Assembly: GCA_016630955.3 (NCBI GenBank)
Contig: CM050002.1
Span: 744,001-808,000 of the forward strand
Length of the DNA: 64,000 bases
Source: Didymella arachidicola
Lineage: Eukaryota > Ascomycota > Dothideomycetes > Pleosporales > Didymellaceae
Reading direction: 5' to 3'
Below are positions 9,964 through 20,931 of this stretch, in pieces. The notes beneath the pieces were generated by a model that saw nothing but the letters and a program-made list of their open reading frames with translations, ran no database searches and had not been told where the DNA came from. A program made the position numbers and the translations under genes. Each line of letters begins with the position of its first letter. The stretch's first letter is position 1.

Positions 9964-11933
9964 ATGACGGCCTTTCTTGTCGACGATCAAACCGGCCCAG
10001 CGCCAATAACGAAGACGAATGGCGTCGCCAGAGCGCCTGAGACTGAGGGCGAACTTCCAAAGGTCAACGGAGCTACACCAGCAAAGCCAGCCACCAATGG
10101 AACTTACACCAATGGCGCTCGTATCAACGGAACCCCCAACGGTGTTGACAACACGACCGAAGATGCGTTCAAGCTGGCGAAAGAGTTCGCATACACACCT
10201 CGCAAGATCAAGGTCTTCACTATCGGTGCAGGATTCAGCGGTCTACTGATGGCGCACAAGTTCCAGCACCGCTTCCCGGAAATGCAAGACATCGTTGACC
10301 ACACAATTTTCGAAGCGCACCACGAAGTCGGCGGAACCTGGCTAGTCAACAATTACCCAGGTGTTCAATGTGACGTACCTGCACATATCTACGCATTTCC
10401 TTTCGATCCAAACTCAACCTGGACAAGGTTCTATGCGAGCGGTGCTGAGATCCTGGAATACTTCAAGAAAACAACAAAAAAGTGGAACTTGGACCGTGAC
10501 TTACAACTGAACACCAAGGTTGTCGGTGCACAGTGGCACGATGAGGAGGGCATGTGGGAAGTTGAAGTTGAGAGCACACGGACAGAGGAGAGGAGGAAGG
10601 AGTGGTGTCATGTTCTGGTCTCCGGTCAAGGTGTACTTGTGTAAGTCTGAGCGCGGTTGAATAGCGTGGATGGCATCACTGACGAATACCAAGTCACGAA
10701 AACTGGCCCAAGATTCCCGGCTTCGACAAATTCAAGGGCCATATAACACATTCAGCACGATGGGACCACAGCTACGACTATTCCAACAAACGCATCGCGG
10801 TGATTGGCAATGGCTCGAGTGGTATTCAGATTGTCCCGCAGATGGCCAAACTTCCCGGCACGACAGTGCAGAACTTTATCAGAGGTGGTGCTTGGGTGTA
10901 TTATCGAGCACCTCCATCGAAGCACATGGGTCGCGAGGTCGACGACCCGAACCCAGCTTACACAGATGCAGAGAAGGCGAAGTTCAGAGATCCAGCACAG
11001 CATCAGCAATATCGCAAAGGCATCGTCTCAAGAACCAACAAGTCTTTCTACATCTTCCTCAAGGGCGAGAATAATGAAAAGGGCATTAAGGCAGCCAGTG
11101 CTCAGATGGCGGAGAAGCTGGGTTACGACAAGCGACTTTGCGATATGCTGATCCCGAAGTGGGAGCTCGGCTGTAGAAGAATCACGCCTGGACCTGGGTA
11201 TCTCGAGTCCTTCTTGCGAGACAACTGCGACTGTACCAACAGTCCAACAACAGAGATCACAGAGACTGGCATCACAACCGCGGACGGCAAGCACTTCGAG
11301 TGTGATGTCATCATCTGCGCAACCGGTTTTGATGTCTCCCATCGCCCACGATACCCTCTGATCGGCCAAAAGGGCATCAACTTGCGCGAGAAATGGGCAG
11401 GAGACCCGGAGTCATACATCTCTGTCATGACACCAGACTTCCCGAACTACCTGATCTACATGGGTCCGAACTGCTTAGGCGGACACGGTTCACTGGTAGA
11501 GTCCCTCAACTGGACCGGCGATTACTTTGTCAAGTGGATCAAGAAGATGGCGCATGAAGACATCAAGTGCTTCACGCCTCGACGAGACAAGGTCGATGCA
11601 TTCATGAGATATCAAGATGAAGTTCACAAGACGCTCGTCTGGAGCGGAGGCTGTTCATCATGGTACAAGCGCGGCCGTGTGGACGGAAGGGTAACAGCAC
11701 TGTTTGGTGGTTCCGCCCAACTTTTCAACAAGCTGATTACCGACATCCGTGGTGAAGACTTCAACATTACATATCGAACGGTAAACCCTTGGCGGTTCAT
11801 GGGCAACGGGTTCACTGAGTTCGAGATGAAAGACGATGCAGATCTCTCCTGGTACGTCGAGATCGCCGAGGAGGCACAAGGAAAGGGGCCGAACAGGGAG
11901 GATAAGGTTGCGAAGCTTGATGGATATCTTTAG
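9964..11933 (+). CDS. Baeyer-Villiger monooxygenase (BVMO 2)
   Basis: Second FAD/NADPH ketone monooxygenase. Exons are 9964-10640 and 10694-11933 (intron 53 nt), giving 638 residues. A polar Asn/Gly/Thr-rich N-terminus of about 80 residues precedes the FAD motif GAGFSG near residue 88. EVGGTWLVNNYPGVQCDVPAH follows. The fingerprint FKGHITHSARWD near residue 239 ends in Asp rather than Pro, an allowed variant, and the NADPH motif GNGSSG is near 262. Length and N-terminal extension set it apart from BVMO 1, so the two are not recent duplicates; it resembles the larger fungal enzymes of the AflW/StcW or 4-hydroxyacetophenone monooxygenase kind. The frame stays open upstream of 9964, but 9964 is the natural ATG. 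Confidence 0.9.
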
Positions 11934-12257
11934 ACGAAGTCTTGTTTTCGAGAATATTATTTGAACCCAGCATACGCGTGTGGAGCTCGTTCCAATCTTG
12001 TCTCGTAAAGTCGTGTGTACCTCCATGATTGCAACCTACGGGCTAGCCTCTTTTCTTTGGTCTATTTAAGGACAACACAGTGACATGCTTGAGCACAAAA
12101 CCCTGAGCTCGGAAACCCCGCATTCTCATCCTCGGTAATCTGATTATGGTCTAGTTGATTGATTTCTGCTTATGTGAATACCAATAAATCATGAATGACT
12201 ACATGACCCTCCCCAAGATCGACAAAGATGACCTTCCGTCAGGGCAATATCGCAAAT
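11934..12257. other. Intergenic upstream of alcohol dehydrogenase
   Basis: A 324-nt stretch with no gene. A CGG-N5-CCG string near 12109 is close to, but not the same as, the palindromes in the other cluster promoters. Confidence 0.4.
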
Positions 12258-13485
12258 ATGAGCTTAACACAAGAAGAAATCCCTTCAACTATGTGGGCAT
12301 GGCGGAAGCATAGAGGCAACATGGAACCAGTGAGTTAGACCGATATGTGGCTCGGCAAATTCATCTCTCAATAACCTTCAATGCATGCTCGCGTTACTAC
12401 GTCACTTCATAGGATCCCTGTGGTTAATACGACTAGGTATGGGAAGAAGTTCCAGTTCCGGAACCGCACGCGACTGGGGTGTTGGTCAAGCTCATAGCAG
12501 CTGGCGTGTGTCGATCAGACCATAATTTACTCACCAACGAGAACCAACCTGCTTGGTTCCAGGACCAGTTCACTCTCGGCCACGAAGGGTGCGGCCAAAT
12601 CGTCAAACTCGGCTCAGCCGTTCCTCCAGATGCGGGCTTCAACTTCGGAGACGTCGTAGCCCTGCTCGCAGTGCCTGGATGTGGAGAGGCAGATTGCGAA
12701 GAATGTAGTGCGGACCTGGCGCAGCTATGCACTAAAGCACATCGTTCGGGCATTGGAAACGACGGTTTCTACGCATCATACGCCGTCATCGATGTCCGGG
12801 GTGTTGTTCATGTGCCCGCAGATGTCACGCCCAGCCAGGCGGCTGTAGCTACTGATGCGGTCACCACCGCTTACCACGCCATCCATCGTCGAGGGAAAAT
12901 CACATCGAAAGATGTCGTCTTCTTGTTCGGCTTGGGAGGTCTTGGATTCAACGCGCTGCAGGTCATCCGGGCAATCGGTGCCAGAGTCTTTGTAAGCGAC
13001 GTCAAACAAGACAACCTAGACGATGCGGTGAAGATAGGCGTGAGCAAGTCGGACATTGTCTCAGTTGGCAAGAACATCAGAGAGTGGGTTGAAGAGAAGG
13101 GCTGGTCCGGCAAGATATCGGTGGTCGCTGATTTCGTTGGCACCGCGCAAACTTTCAGTGATGCTCAGCACATAGGTATGCGTTGCAGCCTGCTCTTCAG
13201 ACACATTCTAACATCAGCGCAGTCCGTCAAGCAGGGAGACTCTTGTGCGTGGGCACATTGAACCACGAGAATACCGTCCACATGAAGATTGGGATACGCA
13301 AGCGGCTCGATATCATCTTTTCGTACGGTGGCCAGATAAAAGATCTTAAGGAAGCACTTGATCTCATTGCTGAAGGGATATTAGACCCAATCGTCGCAGA
13401 TGGCAAGTTAGCTGATTTTCCTCTTGTATTGAAGGAGCTCGAGGCTGGGAAGGTGAAAGGAAGGATAGCGCTATTGTTCGATTGA
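12258..13485 (+). CDS. Zinc-dependent alcohol dehydrogenase (MDR family)
   Basis: Medium-chain dehydrogenase that should oxidise an alcohol with NAD(P). Exons are 12258-12329, 12437-13175 and 13223-13485, giving 357 residues. The start was placed at 12258 because this short first exon restores a normal N-terminus (MSLTQEEIPSTMWAWRKHRG) in phase. Catalytic zinc ligands are Cys49 in GVCRSDH and His73 with Glu74 in LGHEGCG. Four structural-zinc cysteines occur at 106, 111, 114 and 122. The coenzyme motif FGLGGLGFNALQ follows. No signal peptide is present. In the context of two monooxygenases and a possible lactonase, a hydroxy acid or cyclic alcohol is a plausible substrate, but this is inference. 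Confidence 0.9.
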
Positions 13486-13613
13486 GCGAACGAACATACG
13501 GGGTGTAGCTTGCTTCTTGTAAGTATGTGATGGCTCAACCTGTGAGAGGCACGCCCTCTTTCTGGCTGTTTATGTTCACCGCTTCATTCTGTCTGTGCGT
13601 TGTTCACATGCAG

Positions 13614-14072
13614 TCAGAAGTCAAACAGCCCGTTAAGACCACCGTAGCCTGCACTCCAGATATATGCACCGTAGTATCGATCATAGTTGTGCAACCACAC
13701 ACTTCTGTAGCCCTTGATCGCCGCTTCGAAGTCATCCAAAAGTTGCGTGGCCTGTTCTTGCTCCTTGGCAACCTCCGATGGGAAGTATTTGGCTCTGACA
13801 ATATTAAACCAAAAGGTTGTTTCAGCGGTCGCCATAAGTCCGAGGCCAGCGTAGACGGTGTACCGCACTGCCGGTGGTGCTTCTCTGACTTGAGACCATA
13901 GATTTAGCGACGGCGTGTTGCCCCGAGGTGGATCGACTTTGTGCGAGGAGGCGTGTCTTCTGAACAGAGCACTGACTTGAGGACTCGGATTTGCGAGGCT
14001 GTGCAATTGGCGGCTTGAAAAGAGTGAGGCTCGTTGAGCTGATACCAGTCTCTGAGCTGAACAGAAAGACAT
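13614..14072 (-). CDS. Conserved-looking mitochondrial membrane protein, function unknown
   Basis: Single-exon gene of 152 residues that I do not recognise as a named family. The N-terminus is rich in Arg, Ser and Ala with almost no acidic residues through residue 45 (FSSRQLHSLA, LFRRHASSHK), as in mitochondrial presequences. One hydrophobic segment follows (YTVYAGLGLMATAETTFWF) and then a Tyr-rich C-terminal part (YDRYYGAYIWSAGYGG). It converges on the alcohol dehydrogenase with 128 nt between them, and is probably outside that functional group. Confidence 0.7.
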   Translation of the reverse strand: MSFCSAQRLVSAQRASLFSSRQLHSLANPSPQVSALFRRHASSHKVDPPRGNTPSLNLWSQVREAPPAVRYTVYAGLGLMATAETTFWFNIVRAKYFPSEVAKEQEQATQLLDDFEAAIKGYRSVWLHNYDRYYGAYIWSAGYGGLNGLFDF

Positions 14073-14778
14073 GACTTACGTCAAGCAGGTCGAGAAGAGT
14101 GTTGGAACATGGACTTCAACAGCGACGCTGAGATACTCACCTCGCAGGACTCACCTCATCCTTCTATACTAACACATCTCGCAGTTCGTTGCCTATTCCT
14201 CGATGTTGTTGTTGTTGTAGTCAGCAGCCAAGCTTCATCGTCCCTTTCAGGATGAAAACTGCGAAGGCGCAATTTCCCACTAGTCTTACCAACGGGCGAG
14301 GGGTGCTCATTTGCGCCGAGTGACGTCTGCTCTGCAAAAGGGCAAAGCCGGACAAACACATGGCGTGGGCGCGGCGCCTGCTCGTGGCTAGTGGTCACAT
14401 GGAGGTCGTCCATATTAGCAGAGACGTGTTTCGAGAGATAGCAGCCTCTAGATCTCGTTCCCTTCTGGCTCGTTGCGTGGGGAAGGAGCGGACAGGGATA
14501 CCGCGGCATGGCTGATATCCACATCGTTTGTTGATGACCCACCCTTTTGCATCCATCACTCAGGAACGCAAAGCAAACTCCACGCGCCTTGGGGCAGCGA
14601 GCGCTCAACCCTCGACACACCTACCACCTGTTTTGTGTGCTGCCTTTAGACCTATAGCTGTTTCCTCGAATACTATGCCCATCACCGCCGCCCTCTACCA
14701 ACCACATCCAATATCTATTATAAGCGCCCAAACCTTGTTATTACAGCCTGGTTAGCCCCGCGTAACACAACAGCACGC
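14073..14778. other. Intergenic, divergent promoter region
   Basis: A 706-nt stretch between divergent genes. It holds short TTG/GTT runs near 14205 and several overlapping frames without family features. No regulatory site was recognised. Confidence 0.4.
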
Positions 14779-17186
14779 ATGTCAACCAGCAGCGCGGGCT
14801 GCATTCCTGGGCCGCGCTGTTGCTGTGGTAGCAGCGACTGTGCCTTCCTCGCCCATAATGGCCGTCTGCTCGAGGGTCTCGAACGAGACGTCTCCAAAGC
14901 TGCACAGCTTGGTCAAGTATGTCCACAATCGCATGCTCGCCGCCCTGCTGCCCCCGCCTGGCTGCTGCTCCTTTGAGCGGCTACCCTTACCTTCGCGCCA
15001 TGCCGCTGACCTTTGCCCTGCAGGCCCTGCTCGTCCGCCATGAAGCCTACGTTGCCGACTCGGAGCGCGAGCGCCGGCAGATGATGGCCAACATCGAGCG
15101 CCTCGAGAGCGAGAAGCTGGAACTCGAAGCCAAGAACGCGCGCACGATCAAAGAGAACCGCCATCTCCTGGATCAGCTTGAGCAGCTAAACGAGTCGGTC
15201 TGCAGCTCCGACGCCCAAATCCAGGCTTTGCAGGACACGCTGCGCTCGACCGAGGACGAACTGCAACGGCTGGCTTCTCTGGCAGCGCGCACACAATTAC
15301 TGGAAGCACAGCTGTTTGACCTGGAACGAGAGCAGTCACGGCTGCAGCACAACCTAGATACCAAGACAATCGAGGAGCGCACGGCCATACAACGCTGGCA
15401 AAAGGCCGAGCGAACGCTTGGCGATCTGCAGGATCAGATTGACCGCATCGAACGGGAGGCGCGCGAAGAAAGGGAACGCCATGTCGAAGTCGTTGCGCGC
15501 ATGGAAAGGAGAATGGCAGTCGAGGGCGAGCTGGGCGCAGCGGCAGCACGTCTCAAGGCGAAAGCTGGGCAAGAAAAGGGTAGCAGTACTGTTGTCTCCC
15601 ACTTCGTCAAAGACATACTACTGGACAACGCAAATCTACAACACGGCATCATGGAACTACGAGAAATGCTGGTCAACTCCAATGAGGAGGTTGAACGGTT
15701 ACGGGACCAGCTAAGGATACACCAGCCCATCTCGACGTCACCAACTCAAGAAGTCCCTGGAACCACACTTGATAAGGAGATCGACTTAGAGACTGAGATC
15801 GTCGAGCCAGCTGGAGGGCAGGAGCTGCATATCCATCACCACTACCATGGCTCAAAGCCAAGCAAGAACCTCCCGAAGATCACAGCTCAACGGCGACACA
15901 GCAAAAAGAAGCGCTTCAGCCTCACTTCTGGCCACTTCGATCCTGCGCCGTCCCTCAAACGAAACTCGACTGCCACAATCCTTTCTCAGACCTCCGTCAC
16001 CGTGCCCAATTCTCATCGCTGGTCACAGGCAACGACACTCGGGCCAGGCTCACTACCAGGCTCACCGGTGTCTGACTCCCATCGCGGCTCCATGTACGAC
16101 CGCGTCTTCAGTGATGCAGCATACGACTCCTCAAGGCCAACAAGTCCTCCTGACTCAATTGACTTGCATTCTCCTTTGCATGGCCCTTCAAACTCGAAAG
16201 ACATCTCATTTGACCCGGAGGCGTCTCATCACCACCGAAGGAGCAGATCTCGGAGTTTGAAACCACCAGCGGTGCTGTCGACGATTCGCAGCTCTAGTAG
16301 CCCCATCGCTATAACTACCAAGAGTGCAGCCCATGCTGTAATATCTGCCGTCAGCAGCCCGGCCAACTCGTACATCAACGACGCCTTCGCGCTTTCCACA
16401 AGTCACCCCGAACCTCAGGCAGCGATACCTGAAGAAAACGAAGACTCTTCAATTTTCTCCTCTGAAAACGCTTTTGTGCTCTCACCGCACGAACCCGAAA
16501 CCGACCATGATCAACTGTCACCCATCCGGCACTCACGGCCTGCGTTACGCCGCCACGCATCTCACGAATCACTTATATCAATTTCTGGGATGGACATACA
16601 TACCTTACAATCTCGACCTGCACAACTTCTTATGTCAAACCAATCACGTTTCTCGACCCCCAAAGGCGCTGGCTCAGTAGACCCAGAACTCACGCCATGG
16701 ACCGCGACCGCCCACGGCAGCCTCTCGCAAGCCAGAGCAGACAAACACGACAGTCGATCTTTCCTGTACTCTACTATTGCAAACCAGAAGCGCAGCTCGC
16801 GCAAGAGCGATACGCCACCTGCAGGCAAGAGCTCCGGAGGGTGGTTCTTTGGCAAGTGGGGCGCGACTCCAACATCGACCTCAACAACACCTGCCGCATC
16901 ACCATCACTGCGACCTTCATCATCTGAGTCACGCCAAACGCAATTTTCGGCAGACACTGTACAAGCGACGACTTCCGAACCTGCAACTGCGAAGAAGGCA
17001 ACTGCTGTCAGACCTGCAAAGCCAAAGCTAAGGCCTAGTGGTGTCAATCAGAACGGTCCCATCTGGGGTTTCTTCGACAGCATTCCCGAAACACCCACCA
17101 AAGTGCTCGTCGTGGACTATGACGCTGAGGCGCTGGGCGAGGCACTAAATGACCGGAGCCCGCCTCGCACAACGATTGAAGCCTGA
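14779..17186 (+). CDS. Long coiled-coil protein, Ser/Pro-rich C-terminal half
   Basis: Exons are 14779-14916 and 15024-17186, giving 766 residues. The intron has a GTATGT donor and CTGAC...CCCTGCAG acceptor, and joining keeps phase and continues the helix (LERDVSKAAQLGQ then ALLVRHEAYV). Residues about 30 to 240 are strongly heptad-like and rich in Glu, Arg, Leu and Gln, predicting a long coiled coil. The rest is low-complexity, with a His cluster (HIHHHYH), many SP/TP sites that suit proline-directed kinases, and a tidy C-terminal motif, GPIWGFFDSIPETPTKVL, that looks conserved. No membrane segment or enzyme domain is seen. A structural or scaffold role is likely; the function is not known to me. 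Confidence 0.75.
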
Positions 17187-17984
17187 GCCCGGCCAGCGAG
17201 CCTGTGCACGACCTTCGTTCTGTATTTTTCTTGGATACACTATCTATCACCATGTTTTACAATCTTTTAATTATTCCTTATCATCACTGCATAGAAAGTA
17301 GCGCCGCGTAATGGATAGAAGAATGAGCGTATGGCAGCGAAAGAAGTCCAGTAATGGCAAAGGACATTGAATATACCCCCGACACCGTTCGTCGATCTCA
17401 TATGTATCGAGAAGAATCGCCTATTAGCATCTTAATCACAAGTATATATCCCAACAACAATCCGCTTATCCTATACTATGTTATGGAGAGGAAGAGGCAT
17501 GTCATGCCGAGACTGAGGTTCAGGGCTATGTCACGTTCCGACCGGCTTCTGGTTCATTCTGTTGTCTTCCATGCACTGTAGACCGGTGAGTGCCCTGCGA
17601 GTCTTCGTATGGTGTAGGTCATCCGCCATCCATTGGCGAATGATTGCAGCCGGTGGAGTCTGTTATCGTCTGTGCATCGGCATAGTACCTGTGATGACCA
17701 ACCGCACATACAGCAGGCTGCAGGGCAATTAGGCCATTGCGGGTTGCTGCATGGCTTCCCGTACTTTTAGCGTGGAGGGGCGCAACTTCCAAGAGGGCAA
17801 CGACTTTCCTGATGGATACCCCGCCCTGGGCGAAGCCTATAAGGCTGAAAAATGCCTTCCAACATAGCGCTCCAAACATCTGCGTTCGTACAGACTGCAT
17901 TGGCCTGACCACAAGCATAACAGCTTATTTTCCATTTTCCTTGCTTCTCTTTTCCTTTGCCTGCTGTCGCTTGCCTTCTTCATC
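17187..17984. other. Intergenic upstream of C2H2 gene
   Basis: A 798-nt stretch with no supported gene. The last 60 nt (about 17925-17984) are rich in C and T, as is common just before the start codons of filamentous fungi. Confidence 0.4.
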
Positions 17985-19377
17985 ATGTGTTACCCGCCTC
18001 CTCTCTTCTTTCCGCAGTCCCATCTGAATTATGATACCCTTCAAGACGCCTCACCGATCGACGTCAATGGTGTGTATGAGAGGACATATCGATTTACAAT
18101 CTCTCAAGGATTCTAGGTTTCTCTTTTTTGCCTCCAGCACCCTTTTCTTCACCTAATCCAGCGTTCAGCCTTTCGTCGCCTACTGAAACCGAGCTCAGCA
18201 TAGGCGGTGATCTCTGGGGCAACATGCGCCCATTTATGGAAGGCAATGCTACTGAAGTGTAAGTCGTTGAGAGGCCATCACCAGGAAGCACTGGAGTTCC
18301 GTGGATCTCTCACCAGGATCGGTCACCAGGATGTTACACCGGAATCTTATATTGGGATCTTACACCAGGTAAGAGCATCGTCTTGAACAATACCTGAGCA
18401 GATCTGATCTTACTAAGGTAACGAGACTCTCACTATAAGCGCTGATAGATTTAACGCGTCCAGGAACGACGAGTCTTTGCCAGCTCGGATTCAGCAGACA
18501 GTCAGAACTCATGCATCTTGAGCGAAGCGAGCAGCTGGTAGGCACATCCGCACACTCGGACGACACTCAGCTAAGTTGTATAGTGTCTCTTTAGGAGTGT
18601 TTCCGTGCACTGCCAAGGACAGCTTGTAAGTCTTCACTTACTATCAGTGACTGCTTAGTGCTTTACGCGTTCCTTCTTCGACTACTGAACTGGTTTCCTG
18701 TCGTGGACGATCCAATCGAATTTCTCTTTGTTCAATTTTCCCATTTCATATCCATTTGAACCATCGCCAATTCGACGGCGACGATTTCTCACATCCGTTG
18801 CTCGATCTTTTATTACAGTGTCTCCTGGTTGATAACTTGCCTGGCTCAGCTGAGTGTTGCGATATTACTTTGCTGGTCGGCGCTGACCACTCACCCTCCA
18901 GACATAGCCCCCAGACGCTCGAGCCGATACAATCCAAATACATGATGAACTCTCCGCAAGCTTGTGCTCACACCGGCACTGTTGACAGACGAACTCAGAG
19001 ACTAGGCTATGGTTCCTCTATGTCTCACACGGGACTCAAGCCAGCTGAGGGAAGCGTCGCAATTGGCATCGTGTATAGCACCGGCACGGCTTCCAAAAAC
19101 GTGTTTCAGTGCCCAAAGAATTCATGTTCAGGAGCGACCTTCAATCGGCTTGCTGATCTCAAGCGGCACCATGCCAGCAAGCACGAAGGATTCGGGGGCA
19201 AACAAACCCAGTTCTGGTGCCCTATCGATGGTTGTGAGTACCTGATCTTTGCTCGCAAGGTTGTGGACTTGTTGCTGATGCTGCATTACTTCAGGCGACA
19301 GAAGCCAGGATGGCAGACGGAAGGCTTTTCCGAGAAAAGACAAGATGATGGATCATCTAGCGAAGGTCCATCCGTAA
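17985..19377 (+). CDS. C2H2 zinc finger protein, multi-exon (tentative 5' exons)
   Basis: The last two exons (18819-19233 and 19295-19377) encode two C2H2 fingers: CPKNSCSGATFNRLADLKRH with HASKH, and, only after splicing, CPIDGCDRSQDGRRKAFPRK followed by KMMDHLAKVH and a stop. These are typical fungal finger pairs and are well supported. Upstream, exons 17985-18069, 18117-18258, 18317-18368, 18464-18537 and 18595-18625 can be linked through GT-AG introns with every phase agreeing, giving a 293-residue protein with a Ser/Pro-rich N-terminus. The chain of phases is encouraging, but these exons are read by eye, and the long fifth intron (193 nt) could hide another exon. If they are wrong, the gene would start at 18942. 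Probably a DNA-binding protein. Confidence 0.6.
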
Positions 19378-19722
19378 TTGAGACAGGATCACGGTCACAA
19401 CCGCATGCAAAATCGCCGAGGAGCGAGTGAGGATGCCGAGATACCTTTTCATGTTTTGGAGCCGAATGGAGCAGATTACTTTCGCGATTTCTTGTCACTA
19501 AGAACTGACGTGTGACACTGCAAGCTAACAAGCGACACCTCAATGGGTCTGGTCACCTCAAAATAAAGACCCGCTAATTAGGCGACTATAACCCAGCCTT
19601 CCCTATGGTTGAGAAAGCAGTGCGGCATCTATCTCGGCCCATGGGTTAGATAAACGATTGTCACTTGCTGAAGCAGAACTGCGGAGACTCCCACGTCTCA
19701 GCTACTGCGGCTGTTCTTCTTA
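19378..19722. other. Intergenic, convergent
   Basis: A 345-nt stretch between the converging C2H2 and acetyltransferase genes. Nothing recognised beyond expected 3' untranslated sequence. Confidence 0.4.
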
Positions 19723-20518
19723 CTAACTCTGGACGGACAGACCATTATCGAGATCATACGCCATGACGTTGTACCAAAAAACCTGGTCCCCGTCGACACT
19801 GTCAACGCTAATGTTCCTAACTTCTCCGAAGCCCTTCTTGAGGTAGAATCCTTCCGCAGAGGGCTGGGCAACCAGCGTAACATTCGCGCTCTCACGTATC
19901 CCCTTTGCAATCCCTCGTTCAACCAAGCGCGTACCGGCACCGCTTAGCTGATAGTCCGGATGCGTAGCAAGCTCATAGAGGTAAACCTGCGTCTCGCCAA
20001 AAACATCAAAGACATACTTGTGCTCCGCAGCATTGAACTTATATATATAATCGAGCGCACGCGTGACGTTCAGACTCTGGTAGCAACCCTCTGTCTCTTA
20101 TCAGCTCCGTCCTCACTGCTGTATCAAAGCACTTACGGGGAGCGTCGCGCTGTAAGGCGGACAACATGGAAGGGATATGGTGTTCCGACCATGTAGCCAT
20201 CGCAACAAGCGGAATTGCGCTCCCATCTGGAGCTTTGATCACTTCTGTGTGGGTATTGGGGTTGGTGAGCATCTGCGTCACGCCGTAGCGTACGCATTCC
20301 CGATGGCCTTCAGGATAGTCGTGTCGGAATTGGCGGAAGTACTGCCAGTCTGGCATCGGCTCGAATGCAGCCATTAGGATGGTTGCTATGCCCTCTGCAT
20401 CGTCTAAAGTCGCCGTTCGAAGTCGTGGTTCGGCGGTGAGGATCAGCTGGGCTGCCTGTGCGAAGCACAAGTAAGATAAGAGAGCCTGCACGAAGAAGAC
20501 AGCATATGTGCCCTGCAT
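19723..20518 (-). CDS. GNAT-family N-acetyltransferase
   Basis: Acetyl-CoA dependent acetyltransferase fold. Exons are 20518-20137 and 20090-19723 (intron 46 nt), giving 249 residues. RLRTATLDDAEGIATILMAAF is the usual beta1-alpha1 start. YLYELATHPDYQLSGAGTRLVERG is the acetyl-CoA binding motif A, and ANVTLVAQPSAEGFYLKKGF is motif B. The first 30 residues (MQGTYAVFFVQALLSYLCFAQA) are hydrophobic and resemble a signal peptide, odd for this family; the true start may be further in, or the protein may be targeted to the secretory pathway. The substrate is unknown. Confidence 0.85.
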
Positions 20519-20931
20519 TTTGTTTTCAAGTGTTTCCTCGCACTCTGTTCATGTAACAAGCTGCTCCAAGATAACGTGAGATAGAGACGGGAACCCATGA
20601 CGTATGTGGTAACGCACCTGCCTGATGCGAATCTGACATGTTTTGCATCAGCTCCAGAGTCCTTATGTGTTCCTGGGTTATCGGAGAGCGTAATGAGAAA
20701 GAAAACACTCAAAATCAACAGGACTGCAAATTCAGGTTTGAGAATAATTCATTCGTCTATTCTTGTCTAAACTAGTACTGCAGACGATGTCTGCTAAAAC
20801 TGCAGTGGGTATCAGCCGAAAGTTAACAATGCCCAAAGGCTTCCACCCGAACGCCAAAGAACCAGCACCACCCTCATTGAGTCGTAAAGAGCGTGAAAAA
20901 CACAGGTGTTATACAGTGATTCAGTAAAGCT
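20519..20931. other. Intergenic
   Basis: A 413-nt stretch between two minus-strand genes, with overlapping short frames and no recognised element. Confidence 0.4.
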
